Positions 14,718 to 22,558 of a stretch of DNA of 41,451 nt are shown here, in pieces. Position 1 is the stretch's first letter. Each line of letters opens with the position of its first letter. The position numbers and the translations under genes were made by a program. The DNA comes from an uncultured Ruminococcus sp. (GTDB lineage Bacteria > Bacillota > Clostridia > Oscillospirales > CAG-272). The notes below the pieces were generated by a model that worked only from the letters and a program-made list of their open reading frames with translations, made no database searches and was not told where the DNA came from. The stretch lies in the NCBI GenBank assembly GCA_902785485.1, contig CACZZA010000012.1, positions 1-41,451 of the forward strand, in the 5' to 3' direction.

Positions 14718-17188
14718 CAGACGTCACTTCCTTCCTCTATCGTTTTTGTGATGGAATAGATCTTGCAGTCGCCTTTTCCCGAGATCCGGAGCCTCAGATG
14801 ATCGCACCGCCTCGGCAGTATCGGAAGGTTGAAAGACGCAAGGCCGTTCCCGTGGAGGTCTTCGACTATCGTCTTCCACTCTCCCGAAGAGTCGTATTCG
14901 ATCTCCGCCTTGAAGGTCGACGTCGTCGGCAGCGTCATCCGCAGGGTCAGCTTCGACACGTACTTCTTGTCCGGGGACGTTATTTGCCATATCCCCGACG
15001 TCGCGGACCACAACGCGCCGCCGTACATACTGTCACCGTAAAGCGTCGTTAAAAATTTACCGTCCGGACATTCGAGCAAGCCGTCCCTTTCAAACCATTC
15101 TGTAGGGGAATGCATCATATTTTCAAGCCTTGTCCACTTTTGGAGTCTCGGATAATACACGAACGTTTCAGAGCCGTTTCCTTTATCCATAGTCAGGTGG
15201 TATTTTCCACGGCAACTTCCCGCGATCTCACCGGAGTATTTCAAGATTTCCTCCCCCCACACGTTGATTAGGGCCGAGGGATAGTTTCCATCGTAGGCGA
15301 AAACACCGTTCTTGCCTTTATAATACAACAATCTTTCGCAAAGTTTGAGCGTTTTCGCAGCTCCGTTTTCCACCCCCATACCCGGACACATCGTCGTCTG
15401 CACCTGATACTGCGCCGGGTACGCGCCGTACACCTTATGTACGCAGTCCTCTTTGAAAAATATCGGATAACCGAGGTAATTGCACGCGCCGGTGAACGGA
15501 CCGTCCGTTCCGATCGAGGCGATAAAGCTGTCCGTCGACACCCCCGCAAACTTCGACCAGTTCTTGAAGTCTCCGAGCGCCGAAGCGTAGATCTCGTTGA
15601 CAAACTCTCCGTGATGGTTCGTCCCGTACCTGCACCCCCACATCCTGTTCCCGCTTTCAAACATAAAGTCCATTATGGGAGGCTTGCACTCAAGCTTCAA
15701 TTCGGTAATACCGTATGCAAGATAAAGTCCGCCTTTCACCGTTTTTTCGTCTTTCATGATACGCTCGCCAAGATCGGTCTCGCTTCCGTTGACGACAGAT
15801 GTAACGTATACTTGCATTCCCTCAGCAAGTAAACTGACTTTTGTTTCCGTTGCGTCTCCCGAAATGTTGATGCGTGTATACGCCCCGCTCACTTCACTCC
15901 AGTACGCCTCCCCGTTTTCCTTTATGATCCTGTATATTTCCGCTTTGTTTTTTACGGAGTAATAACCTTTCATATCAGGCAGAAACGGTTTTGTTTCCTG
16001 ATAATAGTCAACAGCCGCGATTTCTTCCCGCCATCCGGGATCGTCGCTGTAAAAAATATACAGCTTTCCGTCCCCTGTGTTATACCAATAGTCGCCGTTT
16101 GAAGCGTCTTGAGGCTCATCTACCTGACAGGCAAACACTGTGTTTTCGAATTTCCAACCTTTTTCGACCGTATATATGTAGTATTCATTATTTCCTTGTG
16201 ATCCGTGTGCGGGACAGACCCACCGCTTGCTTTTCTCTTCTATATCCGGTAAAGCGTCAACATATATGATACTGTTAATCTCATCGTTTGTTTTCTCGAT
16301 CCACTCCGTTTCGGCTACGTACAGTCCTTTTTTTGAATTTACAGCCTTTTGACCGTTGCTCATCGTTTTCGGCAAAGATGAGGCATAGTAATCCACAGTA
16401 TACAGGTATTCAAACTCATCATCTTCCCCTGTCGAATGCCAAAGGTATAGCTTTTTGTCATTCGTATTCAACCACAATTGTCCTTCCGTTTCAGGTGACG
16501 GTTCAGCTGATTGCACGTAATCTATTGTCTGTTGATACCTCCACTCTTTTTTTCTCAGTTCATACAGTCTTCCGTCAGTCGTTTTTCTCCACCTTTGCCC
16601 TATTTGGGCGCTCGCCGGCTCATCTTCCTGTTCAAAGTCGGCAAACTGAGCAGACACTGGAATAAACGTTTTTCCGGATATAGTCCCGCCGTTCTTCTCA
16701 TACAAACAAGAGGATATGATAAATCCCCTGTCTGATGTGACATATTTGTTTCCTTCTACCGTTCCGTTTGAAAGGTTTATATAATATAGTTCCGGCATTA
16801 TTATCGCACACGCTCCGAACGGGACGATACCGTGCAGCTCGTCGGGATCGAGTATGTCGTCTTCCATTTCAATAATCAGTTCAGTCCCGTCTTTTTCGAG
16901 AGTACACATGATTATTTTTTTACTTGTATACATATCCATTCGTTTGTATGATTTTGTAAGCCTGAGAAGTCCGAGTCCAACGTAATTCCTTTCACACTGA
17001 AAATAATCAAACTTCGAGTTATACGCATTTACCACCCGCATTTCCGGTGCAAACACAGGGTAATGGTCCAGAGTAATACGCTCCATATTGCTCCATTCTC
17101 CCTCTTTGATCCGAAGATTCGCGTTGTACCCGCCGAAGACGTCTATTATTTCGCGTTTTTGTTTGCTTTCCCTGAGATACGGTATCAT
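14717..17188 (-). CDS. podovirus-type tail protein with inserted binding-like repeats
   Basis: An 823-residue protein between the head-tail genes and the ejection proteins. The N-terminus (IIDVFGGYNANLRIKEGEW) and the C-terminal half (about 480-760: WGCRYG, GFT-like and GVFAYDGNYP segments) look like the beta-propeller tail tube or stabiliser proteins of podoviruses. Between about 188 and 410 there are three or four copies of a short module with the core G-x-WxNTxDxKLYxW/F (for example GQLWLNTNDKKLYLW and GDYWYNTGDGKLYIF), each followed by a VDYY-like turn. This insert is visibly more AT-rich than the flanks, suggesting acquired binding modules displayed on the tail. RBS: AAAGGAG. Confidence 0.7.
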   Translation of the reverse strand: MIPYLRESKQKREIIDVFGGYNANLRIKEGEWSNMERITLDHYPVFAPEMRVVNAYNSKFDYFQCERNYVGLGLLRLTKSYKRMDMYTSKKIIMCTLEKDGTELIIEMEDDILDPDELHGIVPFGACAIIMPELYYINLSNGTVEGNKYVTSDRGFIISSCLYEKNGGTISGKTFIPVSAQFADFEQEDEPASAQIGQRWRKTTDGRLYELRKKEWRYQQTIDYVQSAEPSPETEGQLWLNTNDKKLYLWHSTGEDDEFEYLYTVDYYASSLPKTMSNGQKAVNSKKGLYVAETEWIEKTNDEINSIIYVDALPDIEEKSKRWVCPAHGSQGNNEYYIYTVEKGWKFENTVFACQVDEPQDASNGDYWYNTGDGKLYIFYSDDPGWREEIAAVDYYQETKPFLPDMKGYYSVKNKAEIYRIIKENGEAYWSEVSGAYTRINISGDATETKVSLLAEGMQVYVTSVVNGSETDLGERIMKDEKTVKGGLYLAYGITELKLECKPPIMDFMFESGNRMWGCRYGTNHHGEFVNEIYASALGDFKNWSKFAGVSTDSFIASIGTDGPFTGACNYLGYPIFFKEDCVHKVYGAYPAQYQVQTTMCPGMGVENGAAKTLKLCERLLYYKGKNGVFAYDGNYPSALINVWGEEILKYSGEIAGSCRGKYHLTMDKGNGSETFVYYPRLQKWTRLENMMHSPTEWFERDGLLECPDGKFLTTLYGDSMYGGALWSATSGIWQITSPDKKYVSKLTLRMTLPTTSTFKAEIEYDSSGEWKTIVEDLHGNGLASFNLPILPRRCDHLRLRISGKGDCKIYSITKTIEEGSDV

Positions 17189-17200
17189 AATCCCTCTCCT

Positions 17201-17542
17201 TTACAGCAATGACAAACTCGTCGTCTTGTGCGTATGCGTACGGCTGTACCAAGCCTTGAACTTGTCGTAACCGTCGTTGAACAGCGCAAGCGCGTTGTTG
17301 TATCTTTGGATCTCGTTGTTCGCGTAGTCGATCTGCGCCTCGACCCACCTGTAATACATATCCTCATAAGGCCCCGACGCTATGAGCGTACCGGTCTCCG
17401 GTTCCTCTGCGTCTTCATAGTTCTCCAGCACCTCGGTGCGGAGCTTCTTCTCGAGTGCGTTTATCCACAAAGCCTTCTGCTCGCTCGTATACACGTTCGG
17501 CTTTATCCTGTCTATATAATCGATCACGTCTGTTTTTGTCAT
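17201..17542 (-). CDS. putative head-tail adaptor
   Basis: A 113-residue protein between the capsid cluster and the tail gene. It is mostly helical and acidic (DVIDYIDRIKPNVYTSEQK, then a long helix ending in YKFKAWY-like residues). Length, helical character and gene order suit a head-tail connector, but no specific motif proves it. RBS AGGAGATAAAA precedes the ATG. The tail gene starts 12 bases downstream. Confidence 0.5.
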   Translation of the reverse strand: MTKTDVIDYIDRIKPNVYTSEQKALWINALEKKLRTEVLENYEDAEEPETGTLIASGPYEDMYYRWVEAQIDYANNEIQRYNNALALFNDGYDKFKAWYSRTHTHKTTSLSLL

Positions 17543-17574
17543 TTTTATCTCCTATTCTCCCGCCGCGACGGCAG

Positions 17575-17596
17575 GATTCGCAATCGTTTGCGAATC
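17575..17596. repeat. perfect 9-bp hairpin, related to a copy at 30390-30409
   Basis: GATTCGCAA and TTGCGAATC form a perfect stem with loop TCGT in the gap between the 113- and 82-residue genes. A T-run follows on the plus-strand side. The reverse complement shares 19 of 20 bases with 30390-30409 inside the DUF3102 gene. Confidence 0.7.
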
Positions 17597-17609
17597 TGTA
17601 TTTTTTCGG

Positions 17610-17640
17610 AAAAGGGGAGAACGTTCGCTCTGTTCTCCCC
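17610..17640 (-). terminator. GGGGAGAAC hairpin below the capsid gene cluster
   Basis: A perfect 9-bp stem (17614-17622 with 17632-17640) is followed on the minus strand by TTTT. It lies directly downstream of the 82-residue gene and could be a partial terminator that lowers expression of tail genes relative to capsid. Its arms match the hairpin at 19226-19270. Confidence 0.55.
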
Positions 17641-17653
17641 TCTGCGTCATTTG

Positions 17654-17902
17654 TTATCTTTCGGCTTTTACCTCGAAAGATTTCTGGTAGCGTTCCGCAA
17701 AACGCTTTGCTTCGCTCGAGTGTCTCAGCACTTCTGCGACCTCTTCGGGCACAAAAACTTCTTCGTTGCGTGGAATACGATAAGTTTTTCCGTTGACAGA
17801 GACAAAGCGCGGAGCGGCCTTTGCTCTTTCTGAATAGAGAATAACGCGGACCATACGTTTAGGTTCCGGCGTTTCTTCCATGACTTCTTTTTCCTTTGCC
17901 AT
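17654..17902 (-). CDS. small head-region protein
   Basis: An 82-residue protein directly downstream of the major capsid gene (26 bases). It contains VNGKTYRIPRNEEVFVPEEVAEV, a motif that recurs in altered form at the N-terminus of the 452-residue adhesin candidate (INGVTYVYPAGTEQTVPDE). Such small proteins often follow N4-gp56-type capsid genes; the role is unknown. The start is chosen at ATG behind AAGGAG. The product is basic and partly helical at the C-terminus. Confidence 0.7.
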   Translation of the reverse strand: MAKEKEVMEETPEPKRMVRVILYSERAKAAPRFVSVNGKTYRIPRNEEVFVPEEVAEVLRHSSEAKRFAERYQKSFEVKAER

Positions 17903-17928
17903 TATGATTTCTCCTTATAGCTTGGTTA

Positions 17929-19206
17929 TCAGTTGCCCACTGCTGTTGCCGAAAATCTCGGACTGCAGGATTCGACCCTGACGATGTACTGTTCGACAAG
18001 GATTTCCGCGGTCTTGGTACCCTTCCAACCAACCGAAGCGCGCTGATCGAGCGGATCATCTCCGTATCCGAGCTGTTTAACGATAGTCCTGAGGCCGCCG
18101 TCCGCGATCTCGGTGTCGCCGTACGCGTTTGCTCCGAGGAAGAGTGTGGAAAACACCGCTCCGCCGTCCGAAGCGCCCGCGGGATAGATCACGGTGTTAT
18201 CCGCGATCGCCAAAAGAGGAACGTCGGATTTGACCGTGATCGTAGATGCCGTGTTTGAATCGACGACGTATTCGTAACTGTCTACAACGATCGTCTTTCC
18301 CTTCAGTGCGTTTGCCGCGACGGTACCGCCGTCAAAGTTGATGATTGTGGTACCTGCGGTGACCGCGCCGTTGACTGAAAGCGTTCTGCTGTCAGACGCG
18401 AGATCTTCCCCTCTGATGATCTTTGCCTCAGAGGACTGGACGAAACGGACTCCTCCGATCTTGCCGATCTCCCCGTTATAAATTTTTTCAGGGTTTACGT
18501 ATTTCTGCGCGTCGATCCATTCGGGATTACGCATAAGGTCATAGGCAGCGTAAGGATGAATGATTGCAACGTAGTCGCCGTTGATCGTGGGAGCATCCAT
18601 CGCTCTGAGGTCTGCAACGACCTGCTGTACCATATCCGGTGTGAGTTTTGCAGTAGCGTTCAGTGCCGCTCTTCTGCCCACCGGAGTTTCGGTATTGCCG
18701 TTCAGTTTCGGGCAATATCTTACGTTAGTCCCGCTGTTCAAGACGTTGCGGACTATCGTATCCATAGTGCGTCCCGCCTGCTGACCGATAAGCTTGGTCG
18801 CCTCGACGACCACCGGATCGATCGCGGTCAATTCGAGCAGATCGGAAAGAACGACGAAATAGCCGTACTGACCGATCTCTGACATGATCTCGGTGACGTC
18901 AAGCTTTCCGCCTTCCGGAGTCGTACCTTCGTCAAGCTGACCGAGCGCCTTCATAAGCGGCTCGAATTTGCGGAAGGTTATGATCTTACCGTTGTTTTTC
19001 GGGATGGGCTTTTTCTGTCCGAACTGCGCGTGAACGAGGTTTGGTCCCGCTTCTTCGATGAGAACTCTGTCGTAGAACTCCTTCATTTCCGGCGACAGAT
19101 CGTTTCCTTCGCCGGTAACAGAGTCTCTTACGTCTGTGGTCTTGTTTACGGCGAACAGCTGAAGGTCCAGCATCGCCGCGATGAGATAGTTGATTTTCTT
19201 TTTCAT
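17929..19206 (-). CDS. N4-gp56-type major capsid protein with Prp cleavage motif
   Basis: A 425-residue protein with the N4-gp56-family pattern: LSPEMKEFYDRVLIEEAGPN, FRKFEPL, LDVTEIMSEIGQYG and DTIVRNVLNSG. It builds the HK97-fold shell. The first residues contain LDLQLFA (13-19), which matches the L27-type Prp recognition sequence LxLQxFA, so the mature protein should begin at Val20. Residues about 270-345 (Thr/Val-rich, GTTIINFDGGTV and following) look like a small inserted beta domain. RBS: AAAGGAG. The upstream scaffold and the next-but-one upstream Prp gene give a complete capsid-maturation set. Confidence 0.9.
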   Translation of the reverse strand: MKKKINYLIAAMLDLQLFAVNKTTDVRDSVTGEGNDLSPEMKEFYDRVLIEEAGPNLVHAQFGQKKPIPKNNGKIITFRKFEPLMKALGQLDEGTTPEGGKLDVTEIMSEIGQYGYFVVLSDLLELTAIDPVVVEATKLIGQQAGRTMDTIVRNVLNSGTNVRYCPKLNGNTETPVGRRAALNATAKLTPDMVQQVVADLRAMDAPTINGDYVAIIHPYAAYDLMRNPEWIDAQKYVNPEKIYNGEIGKIGGVRFVQSSEAKIIRGEDLASDSRTLSVNGAVTAGTTIINFDGGTVAANALKGKTIVVDSYEYVVDSNTASTITVKSDVPLLAIADNTVIYPAGASDGGAVFSTLFLGANAYGDTEIADGGLRTIVKQLGYGDDPLDQRASVGWKGTKTAEILVEQYIVRVESCSPRFSATAVGN

Positions 19207-19225
19207 TGGTTTCTCCTTTTTTTCG

Positions 19226-19270
19226 GGGGAGAATACCGCCTTCGTCAGCCGAAGGTTATCCGTTCTCCCC
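19226..19270 (-). other. long stem-loop spanning the scaffold stop codon
   Basis: Arms GGGGAGAA (19226-19233) and TTCTCCCC (19263-19270), plus an inner stem CCTTCG/CGAAGG (19239-19244, 19250-19255), form a long stem-loop in the RNA covering the scaffold stop and the space before the capsid gene. The outer arms are the same sequence as in the hairpin at 17614-17640, so two like hairpins bracket the capsid and 82-residue genes. A role in mRNA processing or stability is an inference. Confidence 0.55.
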
Positions 19271-20183
19271 TCTCCGCCCGGCGTATATACTCGCCGAGCT
19301 CTGCGTTTGTCATGTTTTTTACGTCTTTTTTGGTCGCGGAAGCGGCTCCTCCGCCCGTTCCGTTTTCAACGGGACGCGAAGCGTTTGCCGCGATCTTGTT
19401 TGCGAGCTTGCTCTCGACCGTTTTTGCGGTGTACTGCATAGCCGCGGGGATGATCTCGTCCTTGTGAATGACTTCGAAAGCGGTGCGGACGTCGACATTG
19501 TTCTTGATCAGTGCAACAAAGTCGTCGTTCTGCGTTTCTTTCACCAGATCGAACGAAGGATAGATCTTCTTGACTTCTTCCGCCTGCTTCTGCCAGGTCG
19601 AATACAGCCTTTGCGCGTTTTCTTCGCGCAACCGGGATTCAGCCTCAGCCTTGAATATGGCGTTCTCACGCTCAAGCCTGTGCATTTTCTTGACCTGCTC
19701 GACCGTCATTCCGCTGTCAAGCGCTTCCTTCTCGTAGTACGCGTCGTCGTCCTCCATCGCCTTGGCGAGCGCGGCGGTATCGGATGCGTCTACTCCGTAC
19801 TTTTTTCCGAGCATATCAAGCACGGGACGGAGCGCTTCATACTTTTTAGCGCTTTCGGTCGGTTTCTTCAGGCGTTCCTTGACGATATTCCGGACGGACT
19901 GATCGAAAAGATCCTTGTACTCACCGGAGATCATCTCCTCAAACGCCCTTTGCCTGTCCTGCGGAGCGTTATTCTTGCTGACGGTCTGATTTGCAGAGGC
20001 GTCCTGCGCGTTTTCGCCCTTTTGTGCAGCGGCGTCCTGCGCGCTTACGCCCGTTTGCACAGCGGCGTCCTGTGCGCTTGCGCCCGAGCCTACTCCCGCG
20101 GTCCCGCCGTCAGCGCCCGCACCTTCCGCAAAAAGCTGAAGGTCAAGGTTCCGGACCGTGTTTTCGGTAAAGATTTTTGACAT
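19245..20183 (-). CDS. capsid scaffold protein with Prp cleavage motif
   Basis: A 312-residue, acidic, mainly helical protein directly upstream of the major capsid gene, the standard place for a scaffold. The N-terminus carries NLDLQLFA with the predicted Prp cut after Ala19, the same residue number as in the capsid protein. A low-complexity stretch (about 24-70) consists of three 11-residue repeats with the core AQDA (33-bp DNA period). A coiled coil runs about 145-210. The C-terminus (MTNAELGEYIRRAERGERITFG) is a basic helix, as is typical of the capsid-contacting end of scaffolds. RBS: GGAAAGGA. Confidence 0.82.
   Translation of the reverse strand: MSKIFTENTVRNLDLQLFAEGAGADGGTAGVGSGASAQDAAVQTGVSAQDAAAQKGENAQDASANQTVSKNNAPQDRQRAFEEMISGEYKDLFDQSVRNIVKERLKKPTESAKKYEALRPVLDMLGKKYGVDASDTAALAKAMEDDDAYYEKEALDSGMTVEQVKKMHRLERENAIFKAEAESRLREENAQRLYSTWQKQAEEVKKIYPSFDLVKETQNDDFVALIKNNVDVRTAFEVIHKDEIIPAAMQYTAKTVESKLANKIAANASRPVENGTGGGAASATKKDVKNMTNAELGEYIRRAERGERITFG
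19998..20090. repeat. 33-bp tandem repeat in the scaffold gene
   Basis: The core GGCGTCCTG recurs at 19998, 20031 and 20064, an exact 33-base period, encoding AQDA-type repeats in the flexible N-terminal region of the scaffold. It probably arose by slippage and may vary in number between related phages. Confidence 0.75.
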
Positions 20184-20267
20184 AAAATGTCCTTTCCGGG
20201 GCTCTGCCCCAAATATCTGCCGCTTACGCCGGCGAGTCGTTTATTCCAAAGGCTTATGCCTCTGTTG

Positions 20268-20615
20268 CTATGTTATATCCAACATCCGCATCCGGACGTT
20301 GTCCGGGTACTTCTGCGCGAGCAGGTCAAACCCCGCGAGCGCCGAAAAGAGATATTTCAGGCACTCGGCGTACGTCGCTTTGTTCCGCGCCGTGAAGTCG
20401 ATAAAGGCGTTCCCGCTGTCGAGCCGGAGCTCGTGTATCCTCGATACGTCCTTGCTCCCGTGCAGTCCCTTCACCGTCGACGCGAACGAAAACACAAGGA
20501 TCGATACCGCCGCGCATATAATGTCGCGACCGTAATCGTCATATCCCGCGTGCCCGACCGTCTTGAGAGTCAGCCGCTTTTCCTTGTCGCACTTGACGAA
20601 TACTATCTCGATCAT
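20268..20615 (-). CDS. prp: Prp-type cysteine protease (capsid maturation)
   Basis: A 115-residue homologue of Prp, the protease that removes the N-terminal extension of ribosomal protein L27 in Firmicutes. Conserved motif GHAGYDDYGRDIICAAVS gives His22 and Cys34, the same numbers as the catalytic pair reported for the Staphylococcus aureus enzyme. The start ATG overlaps the portal stop (ATGA). In phage 80alpha the host Prp cleaves capsid and scaffold. Here the gene lies between portal and scaffold, and both scaffold and capsid carry the LDLQLFA substrate motif, so this copy very likely matures the phage head. Whether it also acts on host L27 is open. Confidence 0.9.
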   Translation of the reverse strand: MIEIVFVKCDKEKRLTLKTVGHAGYDDYGRDIICAAVSILVFSFASTVKGLHGSKDVSRIHELRLDSGNAFIDFTARNKATYAECLKYLFSALAGFDLLAQKYPDNVRMRMLDIT

Positions 20616-22558
20616 CTCGGCGACGTCGCCTCCGCGGTCCGTTCGCGCGCCTTGCGCGTAGTCGGGCTCTCATCAAGCCTTTCCGTGTCTATAGCGGACG
20701 GATCCGCCGCGCCCGGGACGCCGACGCCTCCGCCCTGCCCTGCAAGCACCGCCGCAGTTTCCGCCACCATGTTCGTCCTTCCTCCGGTCAGTTCGTCGAC
20801 CGTCTGCGCAAGGCGCATCACGTGTTGCTGAAGCATTTGGATCTGCTGAAACATCATCCCGTTCTGCTGTACGCGCTTCATGATGAACGATTTTCTGTCG
20901 AAATCCATTCCCTCGAGGCAGGCTGACGCCGCGTCAGCGTTCTGCGGAACAAAGAATCCCGCGTTGTAGAACTGAAGCATAAGCTCGTTCTGACTCATTT
21001 TCGTATATGGGGACTGCTTCTGCGCCGTGACTTCTATATCGAATACCGGCATACGGTACCCCGCGTCGACGCCGTAGTCGCTCCCCTGGTACTGCAGTAT
21101 GATCCCCTCGTTCGAGTATTGCTCGAACGTTTCCGTTCCGCCCTCTCCGAGGATACGGAACTGACGCGGTACGTCGTAGAACTGCCGTATCAGCTCGATA
21201 ATGAAGTTGACGACTCCCTTGAACGCGCGGTACGACGACTTGATCGCGTCGCGCGACAGCTTCGACCCCGCCTCCTGCATCGCCGCGATGGCGGACGCCG
21301 CCGTCACCCCGGACGACGTTCCGCCGTTCGATACGTCGCGGTTGCCGGTCGTTTCCTTCAGCTCCTCGATCTTGTTGTTTAGAACGGTCACGTATATCCC
21401 GTTAAGGCTCCCCGCCGTTATCGGCATAATGGCGCTCTTGATATCGCTGTTGCCCGTATAGTGGACGATGTCATTGTCAAAGTCGGCAAACTCTTTCTCG
21501 TTGACGTCCGCGCTGTCGTTCACAAAGTATCTCGGACGCGCGTTCGCCAGCATATTCCGGAGTATCGCCTGATTTCCACGGTCGATGAACTCCTGGGCGT
21601 TCTTTCCGACGTCGATATATCCGAATCCCGCGGGACTGCCCTCTACCGGGAACAACACGTCGAAAACGAACGGATAGAGTCCGTGATCGTAGAACCCGCG
21701 CTCGGCGTATCCTTCCTCGTTCTCGCTCGCGAAAAGGACCTCGTCGTTGACGAACTTTACGTAGTGGAGTACCGTCTTTCCGCCGACGTTCTTCTTGTAA
21801 TACCAGTCGACGACCGCCGACTTTGTCGATGTGTCGATATTATCGTCAAAAACGTACCTGCTGACGTCTATTCCGGAACTTCCGAGCCTTCCGCGCAGAG
21901 CGGGATAAAGGTCTTCGAGCAGGTCGTTTTCGACAAGCTCGATGTGAAATATGTTTTTCGAGCGCTGTATATCGGTTATCCCCGGCTCCCAGAACAGATT
22001 CAGCAGATCTATTTTGCTGATCGTGATGTCGCCGAGTCCGTTGTGCTTTGATTTGTCCCAAAATATCCCGTATACGCCGGTTCCCGTTTTCAGCTTGTAG
22101 GTCCAGACGTCCGAGTATGTTTTCTCGAACTCCGCCTGATCCAGCACGACGGGAATGATCGACGAAAGCTTTTCCGCCTCCGGCTTGTCGCCCTCTTCGC
22201 GCGGCAGGATATTCGGAGTCGGATAATTGTCCATAGCGTCCGCGTGCTTGTTCATAAGGCAGTTGAGCAGCCACGCCGACGCGGGCTTTTCGTCTTTATT
22301 CGTCGCCTTTCCTTTCAGCACGTCCCAGTGACGGAGACGGTACCATTTTTCGTTTTCGATTATCTTGTCTTCAAGGGTTGCCTTGCCGCTCTTATACTTT
22401 TCCAGCGTTTCGCGCGCCTTGAATATATCCTCTCTCCCGATGACCTTTTGAACGCCGGAGGGCTCGGGCGCGGGAGGAACGTTCGCGCCCGTAACACCGG
22501 CGTTAAGGAGGTTTATGGATGGATCCCTGTTGGGTGGCAGGCTGTAGTTGTTAGTCAT
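20612..22558 (-). CDS. portal protein
   Basis: A 648-residue protein following the large terminase (8-base overlap). The start at 22558 is chosen for GGAGATCAAAT before ATG. It forms the dodecameric DNA entry ring. The sequence has a portal-like alternation of helix and beta segments (IENEKWYRLRHWD near 70, FDVLFPVEGSPAGFGYIDVGKNAQEFIDRGNQAILRNML in the middle as two adjacent blocks), a long C-terminal helix with MQQIQ-like Gln/Met residues (NGMMFQQIQMLQQHVMRLAQ) and a Gly/Pro-rich tail. Length and gene order fit podovirus-type portals associated with N4-gp56 capsids. Confidence 0.85.
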   Translation of the reverse strand: MTNNYSLPPNRDPSINLLNAGVTGANVPPAPEPSGVQKVIGREDIFKARETLEKYKSGKATLEDKIIENEKWYRLRHWDVLKGKATNKDEKPASAWLLNCLMNKHADAMDNYPTPNILPREEGDKPEAEKLSSIIPVVLDQAEFEKTYSDVWTYKLKTGTGVYGIFWDKSKHNGLGDITISKIDLLNLFWEPGITDIQRSKNIFHIELVENDLLEDLYPALRGRLGSSGIDVSRYVFDDNIDTSTKSAVVDWYYKKNVGGKTVLHYVKFVNDEVLFASENEEGYAERGFYDHGLYPFVFDVLFPVEGSPAGFGYIDVGKNAQEFIDRGNQAILRNMLANARPRYFVNDSADVNEKEFADFDNDIVHYTGNSDIKSAIMPITAGSLNGIYVTVLNNKIEELKETTGNRDVSNGGTSSGVTAASAIAAMQEAGSKLSRDAIKSSYRAFKGVVNFIIELIRQFYDVPRQFRILGEGGTETFEQYSNEGIILQYQGSDYGVDAGYRMPVFDIEVTAQKQSPYTKMSQNELMLQFYNAGFFVPQNADAASACLEGMDFDRKSFIMKRVQQNGMMFQQIQMLQQHVMRLAQTVDELTGGRTNMVAETAAVLAGQGGGVGVPGAADPSAIDTERLDESPTTRKARERTAEATSPR

